Assembly (NCBI GenBank): GCA_002355935.1 | Contig: AP017895.1 | Coordinates: 434,001 to 498,000 of the forward strand | Reading direction: 5' to 3' | Source: Rothia aeria | Lineage (GTDB): Bacteria; Actinomycetota; Actinomycetes; Actinomycetales; Micrococcaceae | DNA: 64,000 nucleotides | In this document: piece by piece, positions 30,430 through 38,297 of the stretch | Position numbering within the stretch: the first letter of the stretch is position 1 | How the letters are laid out: the number at the start of each line of letters is the position of its first letter | Notes under the pieces: generated by a model | The model's input: only the letters and a program-made list of their open reading frames with translations | Told to the model about the DNA's origin: nothing | Database searches by the model: none | Position numbers and translations under genes: made by a program

Positions 30430-30710
30430 GTGCTGCATTTCTTCCGAGGGCTGATCGATCCACTAGGCGGAGTGGCGATTGAGGGACAGGGGAATCCCCA
30501 TTCTTGCTGTACAACTGTAAAAGTATTCGTTATTGTGGTTCTTTTTGTAACTGCTCGCGGTTATGCAGCTGTTGGGGCTACTCAGTACCTGAACCCTGGA
30601 TTATGGGTGAGCTTCTCAAAACCAGGATTGAAACACGTGTTTCTGTGCATCCGACCTTGGATTCTTATCTGGAATCTAGCGAAAAGCTGAAGCTAGAACT
30701 CCCAGAATAG
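30430..30710 (+). other. Probable decayed coding region, unrecognised
   Basis: Two overlapping frames are open; one ends KTRIETRVSVHPTLDSYLES and reaches a stop at 30710. Neither has a good start or recognisable domain. The stretch is at the boundary of the accessory AbiE region and may be the remnant of a gene. Low confidence. Confidence 0.25.
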
Positions 30711-30720
30711 TTGCTGCAGT

Positions 30721-30738
30721 TATTACATATATGTAATA
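30721..30738. promoter_or_regulatory. 18-bp palindrome at the abiEi promoter
   Basis: TATTACATATATGTAATA is a perfect palindrome ending eight bases before the abiEi start. The same 18-mer forms the centre of the 42-bp palindrome at 33017-33058. AbiEi proteins repress their own promoters by binding inverted repeats, so this is the likely operator. Confidence 0.75.
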
Positions 30739-30746
30739 TATAAAGT

Positions 30747-31763
30747 ATGGTATGGCTGGATGTTGAGAAACTTGCGGGTGAGCAACACGGACTGTTCACT
30801 TCGGCTCAAGCTGTCAATCTCGGGGTAAATCGCGCCATGATAACCCGTAAAAAGCAACAGGGTGCTATAGAACAAATACGGTACGGAGTGTATGCTCTAG
30901 CCTCTGCGCCCAGTGACCCTCATCAAGAGATACGTGCCGCGTGGCTATCTCTTGAACCCTCGCAAACAGCTGTTCAACGCATTGTGAATCATGAAGGCCC
31001 CATCCTATGCGGCACCGTTGCCGCTGAGATTTATGAGGCGGGAGTTTTTTATACCGAGCGATACGATTTTTACTCTTCAACACGAAAACAGAGCCGCGAT
31101 GAACATATCCGTGTACGACTCCGTAATCTTGAGAAGGAAGATACAGAAACGGTTGATGGGATGCTGGTGGTCTCTCCAACCGTTCTTGTCTGTGATTTTC
31201 TCGAAGAATACTACGACCTCAATGATGTCACGACTCTCATTCGTGACCTGGTGGATTCTCGGCGGAAAATCAACTGGAATCGTGTAGAAGAGACTGCACA
31301 GAAGGTCTCAGAAGGATACGGTATTCCTACAGAAGAAATATTTGAGCAACTATTTGCTCCTGCTCTTGAGGTTTCTTCTGCGATAAAATCTACGGACCCT
31401 AATAATGAGCAATATCTTCCTGTGGAAATGAATAAATACATCGTGGAAAACTGGAGTCAGCGTATGCAGGAAATTAATAGGTCTCTTCGCGAGTCTCTGA
31501 AGCCAATTATTCAGATGCAGATACCTAAAATTAATGTGGATGTACGCGCCCTTACTGAGACACGAAAATCTCTTGATGGTATGGTTAAAAATCTTGCTCC
31601 TCAACTTTCAGAAATAAGTAAAAGGAGTAAAGAAATTCAGGATAATATGCATCCCACGTTAGTACGCATGCAAAGAGTGTTGAAAATAACGCATTATCTA
31701 CTTCCAGTCCTAATAATGCTAATTCGTCACGTAAGGATGTTAAAGTATGATCCGTGGTTATGA
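30747..31763 (+). CDS. abiEi: AbiEi-type antitoxin/repressor with unusual C-terminal hydrophobic segment
   Basis: 338 aa. The N-terminal winged-helix domain (VEKLAGEQHGLFTSAQAVNL, then RYGVYALAS) is the AbiEi_4-type antitoxin domain of type IV toxin-antitoxin systems; the core continues to about residue 180. From about residue 215 a long helical region leads to a hydrophobic stretch HYLLPVLIMLIRHV near the C-terminus (about 318-331). Such a membrane-like end is not usual for AbiEi. The paired toxin gene follows. The start is just behind a palindromic operator. GC content is lower than in neighbouring core genes. Confidence 0.82.
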   Translation: MVWLDVEKLAGEQHGLFTSAQAVNLGVNRAMITRKKQQGAIEQIRYGVYALASAPSDPHQEIRAAWLSLEPSQTAVQRIVNHEGPILCGTVAAEIYEAGVFYTERYDFYSSTRKQSRDEHIRVRLRNLEKEDTETVDGMLVVSPTVLVCDFLEEYYDLNDVTTLIRDLVDSRRKINWNRVEETAQKVSEGYGIPTEEIFEQLFAPALEVSSAIKSTDPNNEQYLPVEMNKYIVENWSQRMQEINRSLRESLKPIIQMQIPKINVDVRALTETRKSLDGMVKNLAPQLSEISKRSKEIQDNMHPTLVRMQRVLKITHYLLPVLIMLIRHVRMLKYDPWL

Positions 31764-31782
31764 ACCCGGAAAATAATCAGCT

Positions 31783-32649
31783 GTGAATGGCAAAGCGTAC
31801 AATGGTGTTCCTAAGGAACATCGTGTTGATCAGTATCATCGAGATATTGTAATGGCGCGAGCTACGAGCGGTGCCAGCGGAATCTGGTTTCTCAAAGGCG
31901 GTAACGCCTTGATCTGGCGAGACCCAGCAGCTCGTGCAACAAAAGATCTTGACTTATATAATCGGGCATCTCAAACTATCCAAGAAGCTATAAAAGCTTT
32001 TATAGATTCTGTGGAGAGTAATCCACAAGATATACCACCTCTCGATGTTCAGATGAGGGTAGAGATTCTTGGCGAGCCTCATCGAGAAGGTAAACGTGAA
32101 TCGCAAGCTTTACGGGTATTTATAATACCTCCACACGGCGAAGGCCAGGTGAGAGTGAATATTGATTTAGTAGTAGGATGTTGTATTACCGGTATTCCTG
32201 ACCTAAGAGATAATAGGTCACTGGCTGATGTCCTCGGAGTTGATATTAGTAACCTTCCTCAGGTGAATCTATATCCAATCGTTGATCATATTGCAGATAA
32301 AGTTTCTGCAACTATGCAGTCATATTCCAATAATCGCATGAGTTCTAGGGTAAAAGATCTTGTGGATATTATTATTTTATCTAGGCAAGGGGCTATCAAT
32401 AATATACAATTTGTTGATTTGTTTACAGCAATAGAATCGGAACGTCAGCAGCGCAATATAAAACCTTATCATCATGGTTTTGTGGTGCCGGAGAATTGGA
32501 CAGAAAAAATGTATCACAAGGAGAGTAAAAAAGTTCAGGGAATTCCAAATAAACTTGCAGATGCAGTGCTTGAGGCTCAGCAATTTTTGAACCCGGTTAT
32601 TTCTAGGGAGGCTCAAGGAAAATCCTGGAACGGAAAGAAATGGGTGTAA
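31783..32649 (+). CDS. abiEii: AbiEii-type nucleotidyltransferase toxin
   Basis: 288 aa from GTG 31783. AbiEii/MenT-type toxins are nucleotidyltransferases that inactivate tRNA or other targets and cause phage-triggered growth arrest. The fold's motifs are visible: FLKGGNALIW, then ATKDLDLYNR (the two Asp of the active site), and a later YPIVDHIADKVSA with SRVKDLVDIIILS. The antitoxin gene ends 19 bases upstream. A short coupled frame opens inside the ATGA overlap at the abiEi stop (reads MNPENNQL then stops), so an extra indel or translational coupling is possible here. Confidence 0.85.
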   Translation: MNGKAYNGVPKEHRVDQYHRDIVMARATSGASGIWFLKGGNALIWRDPAARATKDLDLYNRASQTIQEAIKAFIDSVESNPQDIPPLDVQMRVEILGEPHREGKRESQALRVFIIPPHGEGQVRVNIDLVVGCCITGIPDLRDNRSLADVLGVDISNLPQVNLYPIVDHIADKVSATMQSYSNNRMSSRVKDLVDIIILSRQGAINNIQFVDLFTAIESERQQRNIKPYHHGFVVPENWTEKMYHKESKKVQGIPNKLADAVLEAQQFLNPVISREAQGKSWNGKKWV

Positions 32650-32655
32650 TATCTG

Positions 32656-32883
32656 GTGAGCTGGATTGATGTTATGAAATTAGCAGGGGAGTAAGAGGGG
32701 CTATTTACAATTGCTCAGATCCTGGTACGAGGTATGACGCGTTCAGATATAAACCGCAGATAAACAGGGGTACATAACGCAAGTACGTCATGGGGCGTAT
32801 CTTCTCATTAGTGCCCTGCTGACATGTATCAGGAAGTACTCGCCGCCTGGATTTTGTTTGACCCCGCAAAGACTGCACGGTAA
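32656..32883 (+). pseudogene. Decayed second abiEi copy directly after abiEii
   Basis: Read across frames it reproduces the AbiEi N-terminus: VSWIDVMKLAGE then a stop at 32692, GLFTIAQILVRGMTRSDINR, KQGYITQVRHGAYLLISA, and YQEVLAAWILFDPAKTA. The intact gene reads VWLDVEKLAGEQHGLFTSAQ, KQQGAIEQIRYGVYALAS and HQEIRAAWLSLEPSQTA at the same places. There is an in-frame nonsense codon (Gln to TAA) and two frame changes. Sequence after 32883 contains one more frame with VPKKHREAYE, faintly like the start of AbiEii. Confidence 0.7.
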
Positions 32884-33016
32884 AGGTTGCAGAACAAAAA
32901 ACAGTGCCTAAGAAGCATCGTGAAGCATACGAAACACTCGTCGGAGTGCCCATGAAGACATGCTAGCCGTCTTAGAGAGATTGTGAAACGGGGAAGCGTG
33001 GGTTTGAATTAGGAAT

Positions 33017-33058
33017 CAATACTGCATTTATTACATATATGTAATAAATGCAGTATTG
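33017..33058. repeat. Perfect 42-bp palindrome containing the abiEi operator
   Basis: Positions 33017-33037 are the exact reverse complement of 33038-33058. The central 18 bases TATTACATATATGTAATA (33029-33046) are identical to the abiEi operator at 30721-30738. A GTGAGGAG site and ATG (33075) follow, opening a 31-codon frame (MKVSWGMHFSRAEF) of no known family. Confidence 0.85.
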
Positions 33059-33176
33059 TAATCGGTGAGGAGTCATGAAAGTATCCTGGGGTATGCACTT
33101 TAGCAGGGCAGAATTCGTGGGTTACGCTTCTACCGAAAGCAATATGCGGATGAGGTGGTCAAGCGTATAGCAGCCG

Positions 33177-33627
33177 ATGTTTTCTTCAGAAAACACGAAA
33201 GGAAAGCCCTATTCCCTCTACACCGCAGAAGCACTTTCTGTTGGCGACGCGCGCAACGGCCAAGCATACCTTGCCGACCGCAGCATCGACCTCAAAATGT
33301 CCGTACCCAAAGAAATGGGTGGCGCGGGCGACGGTATAAACCCCGAATAGTTCTTTGCACTCGGTTACACCGTATGCTTCCACTCGGCACTAAACTGGTT
33401 GCGGGTAGAGCCAAGGCAAACACCACCGATTCCACCGTGGGTGCTCGCGTCTCCCTCGGTTCCAACGATAACGGCGGGTTCCAGCTCGCCGTCGTTCTTG
33501 AAGTTTCCATCCCGAACGTCTCTCTGAACTAGGCGCAGGAACTTGTGGATGCGGCACACAGGTGTATCCCTACTCCAATGCAACCTGCGGTAACATCGAC
33601 GTGCAAGTCAAGGTCGTTGAAGACTAA
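33177..33627 (+). pseudogene. ohr: Dead organic hydroperoxide resistance gene (Ohr/OsmC family)
   Basis: Across frames it reads as an Ohr protein of about 150 aa: KPYSLYTAEALSVGDARNG, DLKMSVPKEMGGAGDGINPE, then a TAG at 33348 in place of Gln before FFALGYTVCFHSALN (first reactive Cys), KLVAGRAKANTTDSTVGARV, VVLEVSIPNVSLN, a second TAG at 33530, AQELVDAA and YPYSNATCGNIDVQVKVVED. Two Gln-to-TAG changes plus two small frame shifts make it non-functional as read. Ohr detoxifies organic peroxides with two cysteines. A true pseudogene, since base-calling loss cannot explain the stops. Confidence 0.8.
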
Positions 33628-33728
33628 AAGCTAAAATTTTTTCTCTAGACCAGCGAAATATCCCCAATCGAAATTACGTAAGAGCTAAATTTTCGATTGA
33701 GGATATTTATTTTGGGAGGATTTTAACC

Positions 33729-34391
33729 CTAACAAGCTTCCTGAACCTCTTGGAGTAAAGGAAGGATTTGAGCCTGAATCCCCGGAGAAATCATCTTGAC
33801 ATAGTCATTAAGAGACAGTGCTGTGAGCGGTTTAAACTGGAAAACATACCGTCCGGCTACTGCACCGAGAAGCTGGACGCCGATAGCAGCCGCTTGCGCA
33901 CGCATTGTTGGGGTAATGTGCTGTTTGGGTAAAATCTCTTCCAGGAGCCCGCCTTCCATGAGTCGGTGCAGCCTATCTGAAGCACTTGCACCAGTAGCTG
34001 CCGACAGGTACATCGCCCTCAACTGGGGACCGCTGGTTGGATCTTCCCAGGCTAAAAACCAAGCTTTTGTTATATGCTCTGCCTGCTCCTGGAGGGGCGC
34101 CTTCAAGGCGGTGCGGAACCTCTCAACCATCCCTTCCGGTATTTCCAAGCACGCATCGAAGAGGTCTATCTTAGACCCAAATAATCGGATGACAAGCGCT
34201 TGATCAACACCCACATCACCCGCAATCTGAGCGATCGTTGTACCCATGTAGCCTTGGGTTGCGAAGCGCTCCCGTGCTGCAGCCAGGACTTTAGGGCGGT
34301 TAGGGCTTCGTAAGGCACGCCGCTGGCGCGGTGGCGATGCCGCTTTCTCTGTGTCGGATGATAAAGTGTTTGTGTTATAGTCAATGTTCAT
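33729..34391 (-). CDS. TetR-family regulator, divergent from an HXXEE membrane protein
   Basis: 220 aa from ATG 34391. The helix-turn-helix is TTIAQIAGDVGVDQALVIRLFGSK, followed by a TetR_C-like domain ending in two helical bundles. A 7-2-7 palindrome overlaps its start codon, suggesting self-repression and control of the divergent gene. Confidence 0.88.
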   Translation of the reverse strand: MNIDYNTNTLSSDTEKAASPPRQRRALRSPNRPKVLAAARERFATQGYMGTTIAQIAGDVGVDQALVIRLFGSKIDLFDACLEIPEGMVERFRTALKAPLQEQAEHITKAWFLAWEDPTSGPQLRAMYLSAATGASASDRLHRLMEGGLLEEILPKQHITPTMRAQAAAIGVQLLGAVAGRYVFQFKPLTALSLNDYVKMISPGIQAQILPLLQEVQEAC

Positions 34392-34395
34392 TGAC
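34380..34395. promoter_or_regulatory. Probable TetR operator
   Basis: GTCAATGTTCATTGAC is a 7-2-7 palindrome overlapping the TetR start codon and 90 bp upstream of the divergent gene. Confidence 0.55.
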
Positions 34396-34485
34396 GTTAA
34401 GAATATCATAAAAGTGGATATCTCGTCTTATAGGTCTGCGAGAAACGAATGTTGTGAGAATGAGGCCAGTAGAAGGGAGCCAGTT

Positions 34486-35163
34486 ATGCTTCAGGCGTGG
34501 ACGCATAAAGGGTGGGCGTATGTTTTTTATGCTCTGTCGGCTGTCAATACCGTAATAACATGTGCCGGTTGGGGCGGATGGGACTGGGATAGGCGCCTGA
34601 TTGGAATAGCCTTTATAATTTTGGCGGTGCATGTCAGCGAAGAATGGTACTTTCCCGGAGGATTTCATGTACAGTACAACACGATGAGGGGTTCCAGCCG
34701 AGTCGATCGTTATCCCATGGACCGGTTGACCGATTCCACCACTGTATTGGTAGCGATGGCCCTGGGACTGGTATTTATACCACTTGGCGGTGGCATCATC
34801 ATGATTGCCATAATGGCTTTTGCCCTGTTTGAGGTTATCGGTCATACCCTTATGGGGATCCGTATGTACCGGGACCTGGCTATCCATGGAAAGAAAACAA
34901 TATATGGACCTGGAACGACGAGCGCCTACGGACTCTACTTGCCGTTAGCGATAATTATTGCTTGCTATGCAGTGCATACCGGAATGGGAGTGGGGGAGTG
35001 GATTCTTGGAATTCTGTGCGGCTTAGCCTGTGTGGCCGCAGCTGTTATTATCCCCGAACTGGCTATGCGCAATGAAAATAGTTTGTACCCTTACACAGAT
35101 CCTGGTTATTATCGACGTTATCCTGAGGCCCTCCGCGGGGCTGCTTATCCGCTGAACTCCTGA
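34486..35163 (+). CDS. HXXEE-domain membrane protein
   Basis: 225 aa from ATG 34486 (GAAGGGAG upstream). Around six membrane segments. The defining HxxEE motif is HVSEEWYFPGGFH near residue 52. The family is widespread and uncharacterised. Divergent TetR regulator and an operator palindrome upstream suggest ligand-induced expression. Confidence 0.78.
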   Translation: MLQAWTHKGWAYVFYALSAVNTVITCAGWGGWDWDRRLIGIAFIILAVHVSEEWYFPGGFHVQYNTMRGSSRVDRYPMDRLTDSTTVLVAMALGLVFIPLGGGIIMIAIMAFALFEVIGHTLMGIRMYRDLAIHGKKTIYGPGTTSAYGLYLPLAIIIACYAVHTGMGVGEWILGILCGLACVAAAVIIPELAMRNENSLYPYTDPGYYRRYPEALRGAAYPLNS

Positions 35164-35180
35164 GTATATTGTCGGCAAGT

Positions 35181-35609
35181 TTATATGCGAGACGAAGCGT
35201 ATTCGGCGTATTCCTGCACACGTTTGCGCGCATCCTTGGTCAGCGCCTTATTCTCCCTCAGGATGCGCCCGGCATTCTCCGCCATAAACTCTAAATACTG
35301 CTTATCGCGGGTTTTGCGCCAGGCCGTGCACGCCGCATCCAGCTGCTCAAAATCGCGGGAAATCTGCCGCTGCATGGTGTAACGCACCCACATGAGCACC
35401 AGCACCACACCCAGCGGAATCAGGCACAACCAACTATTCCACAGAGCGTAAATACCTATAGCCAACGCGGCGAGCGCCAGTTGAATCGGGGCAATAGAAA
35501 CAATATCGCTGGAACGCTCGCGCTGATTCTTCACCAAAGACTCACGGGCAGCCTGCCGAAAAGCACCGCCAAAACTCTCGGGATTGCGCCCTTTATTCGT
35601 TGAAGACAT
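35181..35609 (-). CDS. Small membrane protein, unknown
   Basis: 142 aa from ATG 35609 (MSSTNKGRNPESFGGAFRQA). Two close membrane segments (IQLALAALAIGIYALWNSWL and CLIPLGVVLVLMW) are followed by a charged helical C-terminus. No recognised family. It lies convergent to the HXXEE gene and downstream of a parS-like site. Confidence 0.65.
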   Translation of the reverse strand: MSSTNKGRNPESFGGAFRQAARESLVKNQRERSSDIVSIAPIQLALAALAIGIYALWNSWLCLIPLGVVLVLMWVRYTMQRQISRDFEQLDAACTAWRKTRDKQYLEFMAENAGRILRENKALTKDARKRVQEYAEYASSRI

Positions 35610-35658
35610 TCGCCATCTACCCCATTTTAACAATCTATAGACGTTGTTTTCGCAAAAA

Positions 35659-35674
35659 GTTTCACGTGAAACGC
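35659..35674. promoter_or_regulatory. parS: parS-like site far from the main cluster
   Basis: AGTTTCACGTGAAACG keeps the 14-base core GTTTCACGTGAAAC intact and differs only at the two outer bases. It lies about 30 kb from oriC, between the HAD gene and a small membrane protein gene. Confidence 0.7.
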
Positions 35675-35679
35675 AGAAC

Positions 35680-36447
35680 CTACGCACCCAATGAAACGTC
35701 GATAAATTCCCACGCACGATCCACCGAAACCTCGGTGCGCGCCTTCACATCATCCGGGGAATAGCTGAACGACGCCGCATGATCCGCCCACTCGTGCATG
35801 GGTACATCGTTCCAGGAATCCCCAATCGTATAGGTTTCATACTCGACAGGTTTCAGATACTCCACAAGCCACGCCAGCCCGGTCGCTTTTGTGCACCGCT
35901 GGGGCACAATATCCAGAAAATCCTGGTTCTTGTGACAATCCACGGCATCACCGAACTCTTCAAGAATCCAGCGGTAGGCGCGCTCGCGGGCATCATCCTC
36001 AGGAATCCATAGGGGTACACCCACATAATCTTGGGTATCAATCTCGGACTCTGCCAGCGGCAGGAACTCGGGCAGAATATTAGTTGAAGACCCCACATTA
36101 TCCGCCAGACGATAGTCATGGGTTAAAGTCGTGGCAAAAAGAGCGACCCCTGGCTCCTTTGTGAACCGCTCATAGCAGGCGCGCACCACCGCAAACGAAA
36201 GAGTCTGTGCATGGAGGATATTGTACTCGGCATCGGTCACAACCGCACCGGTGTACAGCACGTTGTAATCGAAGGTAACATCAGCTGTATCAAGGGCAAG
36301 TTTCGTGGCGAAAATACTTTTCCCGGTCGCGCACACCGCAATATTCCCGGCCTGCTGCCAGCGGTGAATAGCCTGCACATTCGCGGGCTCGATCTCCCGG
36401 TCAAAGAGCAGAGTTCCATCCAAATCGAATGCCATCAGTTTTTTCAT
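35680..36447 (-). CDS. HAD-superfamily hydrolase, Cof/YidA-like
   Basis: 255 aa. The first HAD motif is MAFDLDGTLL at residues 4-13 (nucleophile DxD), with a C2-type cap and the final motif GDSWNDVPMHEWA. Such enzymes dephosphorylate sugar phosphates or related metabolites. It lies downstream of the mannose-type PTS operon on the same strand, separated by a terminator-like hairpin, and could act on a PTS product. Confidence 0.88.
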   Translation of the reverse strand: MKKLMAFDLDGTLLFDREIEPANVQAIHRWQQAGNIAVCATGKSIFATKLALDTADVTFDYNVLYTGAVVTDAEYNILHAQTLSFAVVRACYERFTKEPGVALFATTLTHDYRLADNVGSSTNILPEFLPLAESEIDTQDYVGVPLWIPEDDARERAYRWILEEFGDAVDCHKNQDFLDIVPQRCTKATGLAWLVEYLKPVEYETYTIGDSWNDVPMHEWADHAASFSYSPDDVKARTEVSVDRAWEFIDVSLGA

Positions 36448-36470
36448 GGGTGTCCTTCGGTCTGGGGGCT

Positions 36471-36522
36471 AAAAATCACGGGATGCACGCCCGGTACAAA
36501 AGTCTACCGGAGCGCGCATCCC
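36471..36522 (-). terminator. Terminator after the PTS operon
   Basis: Stem of the segments around 36480-36497 and 36508-36523 with internal mismatches (GGGATGC...GCATCCC, CCGGTA/TACCGG), followed by TTTTT on the minus strand. Confidence 0.65.
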
Positions 36523-36548
36523 GCTGGTTGGCTTGTGGTCACTCGGGT

Positions 36549-37415
36549 TTACTGGGGGAGTGCTAAGAACCCAAGGTAGGCACCAGCAATACCGACGGCG
36601 AAGAGGCCGAAGATAATCCAGATGGCGTTAACCCTCTTGCGCAGCAGCCACATGCACAGGAAGCATAGGCCCAGTGCCGCAAGTCCCGGCAGCAGCTGGT
36701 TGAGGATAGACTGGACGGTCACATCCACGTGTGTACCGTCAGCTTGTTCGTATTCCGTGAGTTTGAGCGGAATGTTGATGCTCGTCCACCGGTACACCAG
36801 TGCACCCATCACGAACAAGCCCATGACCGATGCGCCTTGAGTAATTTTCTGCAGCGTGTTTCCGCCTGCATCGCCCACGATTTGGGTGCCCTTTTCGTAG
36901 CCGTACTGGAAACCGTACCAGCGGGTGGCCCAGCGGATCGCGGTCATTCCGAAGAAGAAGATGAGCGGCCCCAGAATATTGCCCGAAATTGCGAAGGAGG
37001 CGCCGATAGCTGCCAGCACGATGCGCGCGGTACCCCAGTAAATCGGGTCGCCTACGCCCGCGAGCGGGCCCATCAGACCAACCTTCACGTTGGTGATGGC
37101 GGCATCGTCAATGCCTTCTTTACCGGCTGCTTTTTCACGTTCCATTGCGGCAGTCACACCGATAATGGGGGATGCCACCCACGGCTGGGTGTTGAAGAAT
37201 TCCAGGTGACGGGTGAGCGCTTCCGCCTGGTCTTCTTTCTTGGTGTAGAAACGCTTAATTGCGGGAATCATGGAGACCGCGAACCCAATGGACTGCATGC
37301 GTTCGAAGTTAAACGAGCCGAGCAGGAAGGTGGAGCGGATGTACGTATTAATCTTGTCGCCTTTGGTGAGGTCGGGAACCTCGGTGGTGACTTTTTCTTG
37401 AGTGTTCTCAGTCAT
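36549..37415 (-). CDS. PTS mannose/fructose/sorbose family IID component
   Basis: 288 aa. The IID subunit pairs with IIC to form the sugar channel. Typical motifs: STFLLGSFNFERMQSIGFAV near the start, GPLAGVGDPIYWGTARIVLA, and FQYGYEKGTQIV. C-terminal membrane segments finish the protein. Ten bases separate it from the IIC gene. Confidence 0.94.
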   Translation of the reverse strand: MTENTQEKVTTEVPDLTKGDKINTYIRSTFLLGSFNFERMQSIGFAVSMIPAIKRFYTKKEDQAEALTRHLEFFNTQPWVASPIIGVTAAMEREKAAGKEGIDDAAITNVKVGLMGPLAGVGDPIYWGTARIVLAAIGASFAISGNILGPLIFFFGMTAIRWATRWYGFQYGYEKGTQIVGDAGGNTLQKITQGASVMGLFVMGALVYRWTSINIPLKLTEYEQADGTHVDVTVQSILNQLLPGLAALGLCFLCMWLLRKRVNAIWIIFGLFAVGIAGAYLGFLALPQ

Positions 37416-37424
37416 GGTTCTCTC

Positions 37425-38297
37425 CTACTCAAGCTCGTTGTCGAGGTCGTTAGCTGGGCGTGCGGCTGCCGGTGCCGCCTGGCTCTTATGAAATATGGGG
37501 TTGAGCTGGGTGTACAGCAGCCCCAGGCACGCCCCGATAATGCCGATAGCCACCAGGTCAAGCTGCGCCTGGCCGGTGAGAGTAGCGGTGAGGTTTCCCA
37601 TGACGTCGGTATTGACACCATTGAGTTTAACCGTCTGAGAGACGGGGATAGCGGCCGCTGTAATGAACCCGAGGAAGAAGAACGGCATGAGGGCTTTTGA
37701 CCTCATCATATTAATAACCATGGCGAAACCAACCACCGTAATCATGCCGCCAGCGATGCGCAGGCCCGTGGTAATTTCACCCGGGATGGAATCCAGCCAG
37801 CTTTTAATAGTGTCAGCGTTAATGAGAGAGACCACTGCGGTGGGAATAGCCACACGCAACCCTTGCAGCGCCATGCCGCTCATGTGCATGAGCTCAATAC
37901 CGCGGAAATTCGCTGTCTGCGCGAACCTGTCGGCTTGGTGCTGAAAGAACACGGTAATGGTGCGCACGAAAATGGTGAGCACCTGCCCGGTTGCGGCGAT
38001 CGGAACGGCAACAGCGATACCTTGAGCCACATCAAGGTGACCGTGAATCACCACAACTGCTGCGATGGTGGAGGCTAGGGCTGCATCGGGTGCCATTGCC
38101 GCACCCACGTTCATCCACCCAAGGGCGATTAGCTCAAGGGTGCCGCCCACGATAATGCCGGTGCCCGGGTCGCCCAGCACAAAACCCATGAGGGTACATG
38201 CCACTAGGGGACGGTGGAACTGGCGTTCATCCACCACGGATGCGACACCCGCAATGAACGCCACCACAATGACGAGAATAAATGCGAGGGGACTCAT
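37425..38297 (-). CDS. PTS mannose/fructose/sorbose family IIC component
   Basis: 290 aa, multi-membrane. The family motif GDPGTGIIVGGTLELIALGW is at about residues 43-62. It works with IID (37415) and the IIAB protein. Its start overlaps the stop of IIAB by four bases, so the three are one operon. Confidence 0.95.
   Translation of the reverse strand: MSPLAFILVIVVAFIAGVASVVDERQFHRPLVACTLMGFVLGDPGTGIIVGGTLELIALGWMNVGAAMAPDAALASTIAAVVVIHGHLDVAQGIAVAVPIAATGQVLTIFVRTITVFFQHQADRFAQTANFRGIELMHMSGMALQGLRVAIPTAVVSLINADTIKSWLDSIPGEITTGLRIAGGMITVVGFAMVINMMRSKALMPFFFLGFITAAAIPVSQTVKLNGVNTDVMGNLTATLTGQAQLDLVAIGIIGACLGLLYTQLNPIFHKSQAAPAAARPANDLDNELE

Noticed and set aside
32705-32953. 82-codon open frame on the minus strand
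   Set aside because: The plus strand here carries the clear relic of abiEi, so this is its antisense shadow.
33061-33167. 31-codon frame after the 42-bp palindrome as a real gene
   Set aside because: A good GAGGAG site is present but the peptide is short, unlike anything known and next to dead genes; kept only as a remark.
36729-37700. 323-codon open frame opposite the PTS IID/IIC genes
   Set aside because: It crosses two real genes in antisense and has no domain.
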